Assembly (NCBI GenBank): GCA_964432925.1
Contig: CAYSPM010000038.1
Span: forward strand, 1-19,523
Direction: 5' to 3'
From: CAYNTC01 sp964432925
Lineage (GTDB): Bacteria > Planctomycetota > Phycisphaerae > Sedimentisphaerales > Anaerobacaceae
Length of the DNA: 19,523 nucleotides
Shown one piece after another: positions 7,734-15,859 of the stretch; position 1 is the first letter of the stretch, and each line of letters begins with the position of its first letter. The position numbers were made by a program, and so were the translations under genes. The notes beneath the pieces are model-generated. The model did no database searches. It was not told the DNA's origin and saw only the letters and a list, made by a program, of their open reading frames with translations.

Positions 7734-7883
7734 AACTAACAAGAACTGCCGATGGTTCATAGAAAGATAAACAAGCAAATCAGATGAAATCAGAACTCTG
7801 GATTCGTAGGTCAAGCACCCTTTAACGAAGCCTCGCTCGGTGGATGCCCCTATAAGCTCTAATCAAATCGACGGGTGACCCTC

Positions 7884-9305
7884 TCATTTCGGTACGATGA
7901 CAGCCGCATATCCGCCGTCATGGTCAAACTTATCTGCGGCCGGCAAAAACGATTTTTCGGATTCGAGCCTGAAGAAGGGATTCTGCGACAGGAAGTTTCC
8001 GATGAGGGTGCTATTTTCACAATTCTGGATACTGCATGTACTGTAGCAAATCTTGCCATTGGATTTTATAATTGCAGCCACTTTACTGAGCAATTCGCTT
8101 TGTGTTTTGACAAGGCTATCCATTGCCTTTTGATTTATCCGGAACCGCGTCTCGACGCGTCTTGCCAGAACGCCGGTGTTTGAGCAGGGGACATCTAATA
8201 GGACCGCATCGAAGGGACCAGTTTCGCTAATTACTGTGTCGAGCTGCTCGTAGAGAACTGTCTTGATGCTTTTTATGCCGAGACGCTTGATGTTTTCTTT
8301 TACTTTTTGTAGCCGCTGGGAGTCTATGTCGGTAGCGATAATTGCAGCCTTGTCGCTAGTATATTCAGCTAGCTGCGTCGTCTTTGTTCCAGGTGCGGCA
8401 CAGAGATCGAGGATTTTCCAATCGGGCTGTGGATTTAAGATTTGTACCGGCTGGGCAGCAGAAATATCTTGAATGGTAAACAAACCTTCTTCAAAGCCAG
8501 GTAGATCACTAACTGCTTTTGGGCTTTTGATTGTTATCATTGAATTATCAGATTCACTGCTTTTCTGGATGCCTCCTTCCGTGCCAATGACGGAGGGGAC
8601 TACTTCGTAGTCAATATCCGCATCGTGGAATTTTTTAGCTAATTTTTCTGGTGATGTTTTCAGTGTGTTGGGGCGAATATAGATGCTGGGTTTGCGGTTG
8701 GATGCAAAACAAATCTGGTGAGTCGAATCTTCGCCGAATTCTCCCAGCCATTCGCTTATGAGCCACCTGGGCAGCGAAAAGCACGTGCTCAGATAATCGG
8801 CTGGCTGAGTTTTCGGGTCCGGTAGAAAGTCAATTTTGAATTCACAACCGCCCGCTGGTGTTTGCGGCAAGGTTTTTTTGAGGTTCGCTTCTTTAAGCTC
8901 AGATTGGCGATCCGTTATATGTCTTATTATCCGGCGCAGTACTGCGTTAACAAAACCGGTTTGCTTTTTACTGCCGATGGTCTTGGAATTTTCGACTGCT
9001 TCGTTGACGATTGAATAAATCGGTGTTTCGGATGAGTAAATAAGCTCGTAAGTTGCGACTCTGATAATGTTTAGCAGCCCCGTGGAGATTCGTCGAATGG
9101 GCCTGCCAGAGAACTTCTCTATAACTATGTCTATAGACTTACGGTTTCTTATCGAGCCGAAGACAAGGTCCGTCGCACGTTGCCTTTCGCTGGTTTGACT
9201 TAGTAACTTATCCAGAATTGGCCCGGCATAGTTTCGCCTGGGATCGAACTGATTGAGAACTTCTGCGGCAACTACCCGTGCAGTTTGGGATTTTGGGTGA
9301 GTCAT
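7884..9305 (-). CDS. rsmB: 16S rRNA (cytosine-5) methyltransferase RsmB
   Basis: About 473 residues. RsmB methylates C967 of 16S rRNA (E. coli numbering) using S-adenosylmethionine in the cytoplasm. An N-terminal NusB-like helical RNA-binding domain spans about 1-135 (ARVVAAEVLNQ, YELIYSSETPIYSIVNEAV). The Rossmann methyltransferase domain has the SAM motif DLCAAPGTKT, DVPCSNTG with the first conserved Cys, and the motif VI Cys in YSTCSI. A TTG at 9336-9338 would add 11 residues, but ATG at 9303-9305 has GAGG eight bases upstream and is preferred. It is the last gene of the lptB-def-fmt-methylase-rsmB run, 38 bp after the methylase. The def-fmt-rsmB association is common in bacteria and supports the assignment. 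Confidence 0.93.
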   Translation of the reverse strand: MTHPKSQTARVVAAEVLNQFDPRRNYAGPILDKLLSQTSERQRATDLVFGSIRNRKSIDIVIEKFSGRPIRRISTGLLNIIRVATYELIYSSETPIYSIVNEAVENSKTIGSKKQTGFVNAVLRRIIRHITDRQSELKEANLKKTLPQTPAGGCEFKIDFLPDPKTQPADYLSTCFSLPRWLISEWLGEFGEDSTHQICFASNRKPSIYIRPNTLKTSPEKLAKKFHDADIDYEVVPSVIGTEGGIQKSSESDNSMITIKSPKAVSDLPGFEEGLFTIQDISAAQPVQILNPQPDWKILDLCAAPGTKTTQLAEYTSDKAAIIATDIDSQRLQKVKENIKRLGIKSIKTVLYEQLDTVISETGPFDAVLLDVPCSNTGVLARRVETRFRINQKAMDSLVKTQSELLSKVAAIIKSNGKICYSTCSIQNCENSTLIGNFLSQNPFFRLESEKSFLPAADKFDHDGGYAAVIVPK

Positions 9306-9308
9306 TTG

Positions 9309-9325
9309 ATAAGCCTCAGGCTTAT
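9309..9325. promoter_or_regulatory. Hairpin over the rsmB ribosome binding site
   Basis: ATAAGCC and GGCTTAT form a perfect 7-bp stem with a 3-base loop directly upstream of the rsmB ATG. On the mRNA the GAGG Shine-Dalgarno lies partly in the loop and partly in the stem, so folding could limit ribosome access. Regulatory use is an inference. Confidence 0.35.
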
Positions 9326-9343
9326 TGAGATATATCAACCCAT

Positions 9344-10399
9344 TCAGGGTACTTTTGCCAAAACCGTCTGACTTTTCGAAAGTGCCTTGGGCATTTGTTT
9401 ACTTTGGCTGTCACCAATAATGTTCGTATGCGATGTTATCCGATTCTGTAAGGAATTACGCTCCCAAAAAACACCGTCACAGTAGCCCTGAATAGATTTA
9501 TCTGATTCAGCCATGCGTAGGCGTTTTTCAGCCAGACAGCAATAAGTCTCGTCAATCTCGATTCCGACAAATTTTCGGCCAAGCTTCTTGGCGACGACGC
9601 TGGTGGTTCCGGAACCCAGAAACGGATCGAACACGACATCACTCGGGTTGGAGCTGGCCAAGATAATCTTGGCAAGGAGCTTTTCCGGCTTCTGAGTAGG
9701 ATGGTCTGTGTTCTCCGGCATTGACCAAAAAGGAACCGTCAGGTCTGTCCAGATATTTGATGGATGTGTTAAGCGAAAATCTCCATTTTCTGTTCTTTGC
9801 CAGTCTTTGGGCTCGCCGTTTTTATAAGTATAAGGGGCAATCACTCTACGTTTTAATTTAACAGCGTCCAAATTGAAGGTGTACTCGTCGGAAACAGTGC
9901 AGAACCATATGTCCTCGCAGGCATTCTTATAGTTTTTGAGAGCACCTCTACCTTTTTCCCTTTCCCATGTTATCCGATTTCTTATCTTAAAATACCTATC
10001 TGCTACCGTATGAACAGCACCGGAGCAGCGCCAATCTGAACATATATAAATAGAGGCTGTTGGCTTTAAGATTTTAACAAGCTTTGACAACCAACCATCT
10101 ATCCAATCAATATAGCTATCTAACGACTGCTTTTTGAACGTTCTGCCATTGAAGTCTTTGGTCAGGTTGTAAGGTGGGTCTACAAAAAGAAGGTCCACAA
10201 AGCCGGCAGGTAAAAATTCAATAACAGAATATAAATCCTGACAGATAGTTTTATTTATGATCTGTTCTTTTGTTGCTGATGTATTCTTGTCTCGAGTGTA
10301 ATCGAGAGGTAGGCGAAAAAGTTTCTCTCTATATTGAGGGATTTCTCCTTTCGCAATCGTTATTGTTCTATTTCTATCAGCTCGTTCTTTGTGCCTCAT
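9344..10399 (-). CDS. Orphan DNA N6-adenine methyltransferase, beta-class
   Basis: 351 residues. It probably transfers methyl from SAM to the N6 of adenine at a specific DNA site. Motif IV DPPYNL (74-79) precedes HPTQKP (233-238) and the SAM-binding motif I FDPFLGSGTT (257-266). That order is the beta arrangement, shared with CcrM/HinfM-type enzymes. DPPY indicates adenine, or N4-cytosine less often. The N-terminal 45 and C-terminal 45 residues lie outside the core and are unlike anything I recognise. No restriction endonuclease or specificity gene is nearby, so it is likely an orphan enzyme with a regulatory or protective role. The start ATG has only a weak purine stretch upstream. It sits 29 bp after fmt and 38 bp before rsmB, in the middle of an otherwise conserved operon, which suggests insertion. 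Recognition sequence unknown. Confidence 0.9.
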   Translation of the reverse strand: MRHKERADRNRTITIAKGEIPQYREKLFRLPLDYTRDKNTSATKEQIINKTICQDLYSVIEFLPAGFVDLLFVDPPYNLTKDFNGRTFKKQSLDSYIDWIDGWLSKLVKILKPTASIYICSDWRCSGAVHTVADRYFKIRNRITWEREKGRGALKNYKNACEDIWFCTVSDEYTFNLDAVKLKRRVIAPYTYKNGEPKDWQRTENGDFRLTHPSNIWTDLTVPFWSMPENTDHPTQKPEKLLAKIILASSNPSDVVFDPFLGSGTTSVVAKKLGRKFVGIEIDETYCCLAEKRLRMAESDKSIQGYCDGVFWERNSLQNRITSHTNIIGDSQSKQMPKALSKSQTVLAKVP

Positions 10400-10428
10400 T
10401 TTAATTTTCTAATTGGCATTTAATGTAC

Positions 10429-11385
10429 TTAAGGTTGTTCCATTTTAACAAACATGTCGCCGGGTTGGCAGTGCCTGCCGTTGACGAAATCGGCGAAATC
10501 CATAAGATGTGAACCGGCAGGCTTGATCTTGGTGATACGTATTGCGCCGCTGCCGCATATCACGTTGAGGTTGTCGTCGAGCACGCCGATGGATAGAGCG
10601 GCTCGATTAGTTGTCTCGACAACTTCTGCCATAGCAACAGTAACACGCTCGCTTTTATAGGTCTTTTTGGGAACATATTCTGCTGATGCTCCCGGCCAGG
10701 GCCAAAAACCACGTATTTTTCGCTGGAGCAGCTCAGCCGGTTCAGCAAAGTCCAGAAACCCATCCGATTTCTTCAGCTTCGGTGCTAATGTAGCCCTGGA
10801 ATGGTCTTGCTCGGTAAATGTTGCTGTGCCGGCTTCAATCTGGTCGAGCGTTTTTAGCAGCAACGATGCGGCTATCTTTGCCAACCTGTTGTGAAGCTCG
10901 CCGGCCGTTTCATCGCTGCCGATATCGGTTTTATCCTGTGAGAGTATCTTGCCAGCATCCATCTTTTCAGCAAGAGTGATGATGCTAATGCCGGTTTGAG
11001 TTTCACCGCTGATTATTGCCCAGTTTATTGGCGCCGCACCACGAAGTTTTGGAAGCAGTGAGGCGTGTACATTTATCGCACCCTTGGGTGGCAAATTAAT
11101 AAGCTCATTACCAATCTTCTGGCCAAATGCGATGACCACGATCAAATCCGGTTCGTACCCAGTAATCCTGGAAATCATCTGTGGAGTATTTACATCGTCT
11201 GTTTCGACGTACGGGATGAAGTGTGCGTTTGCCCAGCGAGCCACCGGTGTAGGATTCGGTTTTCTGCCTCTACCTGCTAGGTGAGGCGGCTGTGTGACAA
11301 TAAACGGCAGTTCGTGGCTGGACTGCGCGACAGCATCCAGAGACTCGATTCCGAATTCGCCGCTGCCAAGAAAAACAATATTCAT
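10429..11385 (-). CDS. fmt: Methionyl-tRNA formyltransferase
   Basis: 318 residues from the ATG at 11383-11385. Fmt adds a formyl group from 10-formyl-tetrahydrofolate to initiator Met-tRNA before translation initiation. The start MNIVFLGSGEFG is the usual Fmt opening. The catalytic core shows INVHASLLPKLRGAAP with the conserved Asn and His (residues 105 and 107) and the catalytic Asp in MDAGKIL (143). The C-terminal tRNA-binding OB-like domain begins near 205 and contains the usual RKIRGFWPWPGA. A TTG four codons upstream (11395-11397) is possible; neither start has a good Shine-Dalgarno. It lies 65 bp after def, the product of which removes the formyl group, so the pair is functionally coupled. 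Length is normal for the family. Confidence 0.95.
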   Translation of the reverse strand: MNIVFLGSGEFGIESLDAVAQSSHELPFIVTQPPHLAGRGRKPNPTPVARWANAHFIPYVETDDVNTPQMISRITGYEPDLIVVIAFGQKIGNELINLPPKGAINVHASLLPKLRGAAPINWAIISGETQTGISIITLAEKMDAGKILSQDKTDIGSDETAGELHNRLAKIAASLLLKTLDQIEAGTATFTEQDHSRATLAPKLKKSDGFLDFAEPAELLQRKIRGFWPWPGASAEYVPKKTYKSERVTVAMAEVVETTNRAALSIGVLDDNLNVICGSGAIRITKIKPAGSHLMDFADFVNGRHCQPGDMFVKMEQP

Positions 11386-11450
11386 AATAGATATCAAAAA
11401 TGCGTAAAAAAGGATTTTAGAAATCTGGCTCGTGTTTTTTTTGAACTTTT

Positions 11451-11984
11451 TTATTTCTCGTGACTTTGATGGCTTTCTGTGAGTTTTTTGAGTTGCCTTC
11501 TATGAACGATTTTCGCAGCCTGTCCCATGCGATTTACGATGGTCATACCTTCAATATGGTCGTATTCGTGCTGAAGAGCCCTGGCATAAAGACCCTCAGC
11601 CTCGTCGGTAAATTCATTGCCATCAAGGTCGGTGGCAGTAACGCTGCATTTGTTATACCGCCGAAGTTTTGTGTAAATGCCCGGCACCGATAAACAGCCT
11701 TCTTCCATCTCGGTTAAGTCGCCATTTGGCGTTACTGTCGGGTTTATAAAAACCTTGACATTTTCTCTTGTTCCATTGAGCGATATGATGAATAGCCGAA
11801 GCGATAAGCCTGCTTGTGGTGCAGCTAAACCGAGACCTTTGTTCTTCAGCATGATGTCAGTCATTTTCTCTACCAGTTGACGGATACTGTCGTCTATCTT
11901 CTTAATTGGCTGAGCAGATTTTCTCAGCACTTCAGTCGGATAATGAGTAATCTTACATTTGTCGACATCGATCATTGCCCACAC
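11451..11984 (-). CDS. def: Peptide deformylase
   Basis: 177 residues. This metalloenzyme removes the formyl group from the N-terminal Met of nascent proteins. All three family motifs are intact: GLGLAAPQ (50-57), EGCLS (95-99, metal-binding Cys97) and HEYDH (139-143, two metal-binding His and catalytic Glu140). The GTG at 11982-11984 has AAGG six bases upstream and is preferred over the ATG three codons downstream, which is too far from it (about 15 bases). It starts 15 bp after lptB and precedes fmt, the usual def-fmt arrangement. Confidence 0.96.
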   Translation of the reverse strand: MWAMIDVDKCKITHYPTEVLRKSAQPIKKIDDSIRQLVEKMTDIMLKNKGLGLAAPQAGLSLRLFIISLNGTRENVKVFINPTVTPNGDLTEMEEGCLSVPGIYTKLRRYNKCSVTATDLDGNEFTDEAEGLYARALQHEYDHIEGMTIVNRMGQAAKIVHRRQLKKLTESHQSHEK

Positions 11985-11999
11985 CTTGAACCTTCTATT

Positions 12000-12746
12000 T
12001 CAGTCGTCGAATTCGTCGCCGGCGAAGATGCTGCCGAGATAGGTTTTTCTGACAATCTCATTACGCACAATCTCAGCAGGTGAGCCGGCTGCTATTACTT
12101 TGCCGTGGTCGATTATATAAGCCTTGTCCACAACCTCAAGGGTCCTCTCAACATTATGATCTGTAATCAAAATACTTACGCCGGATGCAACAAGCCGACG
12201 GATTTCTTTCTGTAAGTCCTCCACAGCAATAGGGTCAACACCACTGAACGGCTCATCCAGGAGAATCAACGATGGGTCCGTTACCATCGCCCGTGCTATC
12301 TCCAATTTTCTTCGCTCGCCGCCAGAGAGGAACCTGCCCTGACTGTCAGCCACTTCGCTCAGTCCAAAACGCTCGATTAACATATTAGCTTTACGGTTAC
12401 GTTCGGCCTTGGTTATCGACATCGTCTCCAGGATGGCATAAAGGTTGTCACTGATGCTGAGACGCTGGAAGATGCTCGGTTCCTGCGACAGATAGCCAAT
12501 GCCAAGGCGGGCTCTTCTGTACATGGGCAGCTTTGTGATGTCCCTACCTTCAAATATGACCGAGCCAACGTTAGGAGTTATCATACCCATAATCATTCTG
12601 AAGGTAGTCGTCTTGCCGGCTCCATTTCGGCCCAAAAGCCCAACGATGCTACGCTGGCTGATTTCAATGGACACATCATTGACCACAGCCCGACTGGCAT
12701 ACTTTTTTATTAACCCCCGAGTCTCAAGTAGAGTTATGCCTACCAA
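12000..12746 (-). CDS. lptB: LPS export ABC transporter ATP-binding protein LptB
   Basis: 248 residues. LptB is the cytoplasmic ATPase that powers extraction of lipopolysaccharide from the inner membrane with LptF/LptG. Motifs: Walker A GRNGAGKTT (39-47), Q-loop SQEPSIF (Gln88), signature LSGGE (140-144), Walker B LILLDEP followed by FSGVDPIAV (160-174), and the H-loop TDHN (His197). The LSQEPSIFQRLS and KTYLG strings favour LptB over other ABC ATPases. The start is TTG at 12744-12746 with GAGGTG five bases upstream. LptC, LptA, LptF and LptG are not in the window. It is the first gene of the five-gene minus-strand operon and implies an LPS-bearing outer membrane. Confidence 0.92.
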   Translation of the reverse strand: MVGITLLETRGLIKKYASRAVVNDVSIEISQRSIVGLLGRNGAGKTTTFRMIMGMITPNVGSVIFEGRDITKLPMYRRARLGIGYLSQEPSIFQRLSISDNLYAILETMSITKAERNRKANMLIERFGLSEVADSQGRFLSGGERRKLEIARAMVTDPSLILLDEPFSGVDPIAVEDLQKEIRRLVASGVSILITDHNVERTLEVVDKAYIIDHGKVIAAGSPAEIVRNEIVRKTYLGSIFAGDEFDD

Positions 12747-12786
12747 AATAACACCTCGGATTTCAAAACCAGCATCGATCAGCGGT

Positions 12787-12814
12787 ATTATAACAGCTAT
12801 ATTGACATAAGCAA
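12787..12814 (-). promoter_or_regulatory. Likely promoter of the lptB-def-fmt-methylase-rsmB operon
   Basis: On the minus strand, a perfect TATAAT (-10, at 12787-12792) lies 16 bases from TTGCTT (-35, at 12809-12814, 3 of 6). Transcription would begin near 12780, about 35 bases before the lptB start. A perfect TTGACA on the plus strand at 12802-12807 overlaps it and could belong to the divergent gene, but it has no good -10. Confidence 0.5.
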
Positions 12815-12904
12815 ACCGGTTTCGGTCTTAGAGTGGACCCAATGTAGGTGAATCGGTGCAAACGTGCCAGCAGTTAATGCCATGTTTTACAAAGGAGCGG
12901 ATAA

Positions 12905-12922
12905 ATGTTCTGGTATTTTTGA
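12905..12922 (+). CDS. Possible leader peptide MFWYF
   Basis: A five-codon ORF, ATG-Phe-Trp-Tyr-Phe-stop, follows a perfect AAAGGAG at 12891-12897 with a seven-base spacer. It ends 65 bp before the phosphoesterase start. Four of five residues are aromatic, as in attenuation leaders, but no aromatic amino-acid gene follows and no terminator/antiterminator pair is clear. It may be chance or the relic of a longer gene. Confidence 0.25.
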   Translation: MFWYF

Positions 12923-12987
12923 GCTGTTTCTGCTATTTAGTAAGTCTTTGCCTTGGATAGATATATTTTTTTCGCCGTGAGATTTCT

Positions 12988-13764
12988 ATGTTTGCGATTC
13001 TAAGTGATATACACTCCAACCTTGAGGCATTAACTGCCGTTTTGGAAGACATCGAAAAGCGTGGCATCAAGACGATTTACTGTCTTGGCGATGTGATTGG
13101 CTACGGAGCTAACCCGAAAGAGTGTCTCGACCTTATCATAGAGAAAGCTTCGTGGTGCGTCCTGGGCAACCACGATTACGCCGTCTTTTATGAGCCTACA
13201 AATTTCAATTACGGCGCCGAGCAGGCAAGCTTCTGGAGCCGTGAAGTGCTGGAAGCAGAATTGCGAAGAGACCTGAGTGACAGACGATGGCGATTTCTCG
13301 GTGAGCTGCCCATGCGATGGTCGCTCGATGCAGATATGGGAAACAGCAAAGCAATCATGGAGTTTGTGCACGCTTCACCGCGAAGGCCAATCAATGAGTA
13401 CATTTTTCCCGACGATGTATATACAAACCCTGCCAAAGTTCGGCTGCTTTTCGAACGCGTTAATCATATTTGCTTCGTGGGTCATACTCATATGCCCGGC
13501 GTTTTTCTCGACGAGCCAGACTTCTATCTGCCAAGTGAGCTTGACGGTGTTTATCCGATCCGCGATGATGAAAAGGCCATCATCAATATCGGCTCGGTCG
13601 GACAACCGAGAGACAAAGACAACCGAGCAAGCTATGTTTATGTAAATAAAAACAATGTGTATTTCGTCAGGGTCAAGTACGATTTTCAAACCACCATGAA
13701 AAAGATCAGTGCCGTCGACCGGCTGGATAATTTCCATGCTGAGCGATTGCGCGATGGAAGATAA
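12988..13764 (+). CDS. Calcineurin-like metallophosphoesterase
   Basis: 258 residues. The dinuclear metal site motifs of the family are all visible: SDIHSN (6-11), GDVIGYG (34-40), GNHD (60-63) and GHTH (165-168). The compact form with GDVIGYGANP belongs to the YfcE/MJ0936-like phosphodiesterase group. No signal peptide is present, so it is cytoplasmic. The substrate is unknown; nucleotide or phosphoprotein substrates are both possible. The Shine-Dalgarno is weak (TGAG six bases from ATG). It is the first gene of the plus-strand run with yidC and mnmE, 39 bp before yidC. Confidence 0.9.
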   Translation: MFAILSDIHSNLEALTAVLEDIEKRGIKTIYCLGDVIGYGANPKECLDLIIEKASWCVLGNHDYAVFYEPTNFNYGAEQASFWSREVLEAELRRDLSDRRWRFLGELPMRWSLDADMGNSKAIMEFVHASPRRPINEYIFPDDVYTNPAKVRLLFERVNHICFVGHTHMPGVFLDEPDFYLPSELDGVYPIRDDEKAIINIGSVGQPRDKDNRASYVYVNKNNVYFVRVKYDFQTTMKKISAVDRLDNFHAERLRDGR

Positions 13765-13803
13765 ATTACATGAGGCGTGAAGCGAAGTACGAGATATAAA
13801 GTT

Positions 13804-15792
13804 ATGAGAATTTTATTAACCTCGATCGTGATTTGTTTCGTGGTTTTTTGCGGCTGGCTTGTGGTTGAGTCCGGGCTTTTTACAAGCTCGTCGCAGACAA
13901 AACAACCCTGCGTTCTCTTGCAGCAAACGGCAGATGAACAAGAGCCAGACGCCGACGACTCTTCTTCCTTAGAGAGCCAGAAGTTCCAGGCAGTTCAGCC
14001 CAGCGACTTCCATGCCGAGGGCGGACTGCCAAAAACCATCCTGATGGGCTCAATAGACCCAAAAAGTGGCTTTGAGTTCCAGTTGAAGCTAAGCTCCAGA
14101 GGCGCAGCTATCAAGCAGGCAACCTTTAGCAAATTCGATAACCGAGACCACAAGAACCCTCAGCCTTTGGTTTTTCTTTCACCTGTGCGCAGCATCAACG
14201 GCAAAGAACTTCTATCGTTGGCAAATAGCGGATTTGTGCTTGTTGACCAGCAGCGACAATTCGACCTGGATGAGTTAAGCTGGAAAAGCTTCGATAAAGA
14301 AATTGGTCCCGACGGTTCTGAGAAAGCCGTCTTCGAGGCGGTCATAACAGACCCTAACAATGAGCAGGTCATAAAACTAACGAAAAGCTATGTTGTTGTC
14401 CCTGACACACATCTGCTGCAATGCGAGCTGACTATCGAGAATATGTCCGGTACTGAACAAGAAGTGCACTTCAACCTGACTGGTCCCGTCGGACTGGGCA
14501 GAGAAGCTTTCAGAAGCGATATGCGCAAAGTAGTGGCTGGTTTCAAAGACCCCCAGGGCAACATAACAAGTACAAGGCTCGACCAGAGAGCCTTGAAAAA
14601 AGCAAAAACCATCGAAGACAGAAGATTAATATCAAAGAAGGCAGGTGCTGAATTCCTGTGGGCCGCTGCCGTTAATAAGTACTTTTCTGCGATTCTGGTG
14701 CCTATGCCCTACCAAGGCAAGGATTACTGCGATTGGGTGATAGATAAAACCGGTTCATTCTATAATCCCGATAGGGATAGTAAGGCCAACAGTGGAGATG
14801 AAACGGTAGGTCTTAATCTGGCAATTGCTTCAGCCAAGCTCAAGCCACATGATGAACAGGGTAGTTCCAAGATATACAACTTCGAGTTGTTCCTCGGGCC
14901 TAAAGACAAAAGTCTTTTCGGTAAGAACGAGCATTACCGAGAACTCGGATTCGTCGAGACGATAGATTTTACGCTCTGTTTCTGTTGTCCCGAGAAGCTC
15001 ATTAAGCCTTTAGCTTTTGCAATACTGGCAATTATGAAGTGGATGTATAGCTTTATCGGCAACTATGGCGTAGTGATAATCATACTGGTTTTCGTTATGC
15101 GGCTAATTATGCATCCTATCACCAAAAAAAGCCAGGTATCGATGAGCAAAATGAGCACGCTCGCCCCTAAGGCTGAGGAGATAAAGAAGAAATACGCAAA
15201 TAACAAAGCCGAGATGAATAAACAGCTCATGGCTCTTTACCGTGAGCAAGGCGCATCGCCGATTATGGGTATGCTCCCGATGATGGTCCAGATGCCTATT
15301 TGGTTCGCATTATGGTCAGCGGTGTATACGAGCATCGACTTGCGTGGTGCTCCATTTCTACCATTTTGGATAAGCGATCTTTCGATTCCAGATGCAGCAT
15401 ATACGTTTCCTGCTGCTCTGACGGTGCCATTGTTAGGCTGGAAGATAGAGTCGCTGAATTTGCTGCCGATCTTGATGGGGGTAGCTTTCTATCTGCAACA
15501 GAAACTGATGCCTTCACAATCCCAGGCCTCAACTAATCCTCAGGTTGCGCAGCAGCAAAAAATGATGATGATTATGTTGCCACTGTTATTTCCATTGATG
15601 TTGTACAAGGCTCCTTCAGGTGTTAATCTATATATCATGGCCAGCACCTTCGCCGGTGTCATCGAGCAATACGTCATCCGCAAGCATATCAGGAAAAAAG
15701 AAGAGGAGGAGTCGAAAGGCCTTGTCTCAGCTACCAGTAAAACCGGCGGTAAAGTCAAAAAGAAAAAGTCTAAACCGTTCTTCAAAACTTAA
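13804..15792 (+). CDS. yidC: Membrane protein insertase YidC (Oxa1 family)
   Basis: About 662 residues from the ATG at 13804. YidC inserts and folds proteins in the inner membrane, alone or with SecYEG. It has the Gram-negative layout: an N-terminal membrane anchor (hydrophobic run ILLTSIVICFVVFCGWLVV), a large periplasmic beta-sandwich domain to about residue 385, then the conserved five-helix insertase core. The core shows the groove Arg in VFVMRLIMHPIT (codon 15100-15102), the cytoplasmic coiled loop (MSKMSTLAPKAEEIKKKYAN), MLPMMVQMPIWFALW, and LMLYKAPSGVNLYI, ending in a Lys-rich tail. A GTG nine codons upstream (13777) lies inside a dispersed repeat and only one base from GAGG, so it is less likely; the ATG itself has only GAGA nine bases upstream. 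The order yidC-mnmE matches the conserved origin-proximal cluster. Confidence 0.95.
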   Translation: MRILLTSIVICFVVFCGWLVVESGLFTSSSQTKQPCVLLQQTADEQEPDADDSSSLESQKFQAVQPSDFHAEGGLPKTILMGSIDPKSGFEFQLKLSSRGAAIKQATFSKFDNRDHKNPQPLVFLSPVRSINGKELLSLANSGFVLVDQQRQFDLDELSWKSFDKEIGPDGSEKAVFEAVITDPNNEQVIKLTKSYVVVPDTHLLQCELTIENMSGTEQEVHFNLTGPVGLGREAFRSDMRKVVAGFKDPQGNITSTRLDQRALKKAKTIEDRRLISKKAGAEFLWAAAVNKYFSAILVPMPYQGKDYCDWVIDKTGSFYNPDRDSKANSGDETVGLNLAIASAKLKPHDEQGSSKIYNFELFLGPKDKSLFGKNEHYRELGFVETIDFTLCFCCPEKLIKPLAFAILAIMKWMYSFIGNYGVVIIILVFVMRLIMHPITKKSQVSMSKMSTLAPKAEEIKKKYANNKAEMNKQLMALYREQGASPIMGMLPMMVQMPIWFALWSAVYTSIDLRGAPFLPFWISDLSIPDAAYTFPAALTVPLLGWKIESLNLLPILMGVAFYLQQKLMPSQSQASTNPQVAQQQKMMMIMLPLLFPLMLYKAPSGVNLYIMASTFAGVIEQYVIRKHIRKKEEEESKGLVSATSKTGGKVKKKKSKPFFKT

Positions 15793-15859
15793 GCGTGAAG
15801 CGTATCTCGTTAAGCGTGAAGAGAGGTGAGGATTTCGAGATGCGGGATACGAGATACGA
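15789..15859. repeat. Dispersed repeat between yidC and mnmE, running into mnmE
   Basis: TTAAGCGTGAAG occurs twice (15789-15800, 15810-15821), separated by CGTATCTCG, and GATACGA occurs twice in tandem at 15846-15859, just inside mnmE. Similar pieces (GCGTGAAGCG and TACGAGATA) precede yidC at 13775-13796. The parts look like one repeat family spread along this operon. Confidence 0.5.

Noticed and set aside
7875..8183. 102-codon plus-strand frame at the rsmB 3' end
   Set aside because: It lies opposite rsmB, which has complete methyltransferase motifs; no family resemblance or ribosome binding site.
15795..15839. Upstream GTG start for mnmE
   Set aside because: It falls in the dispersed repeat, has no Shine-Dalgarno, and would add 15 residues not seen in the family; ATG 15840 has GAGGA upstream.
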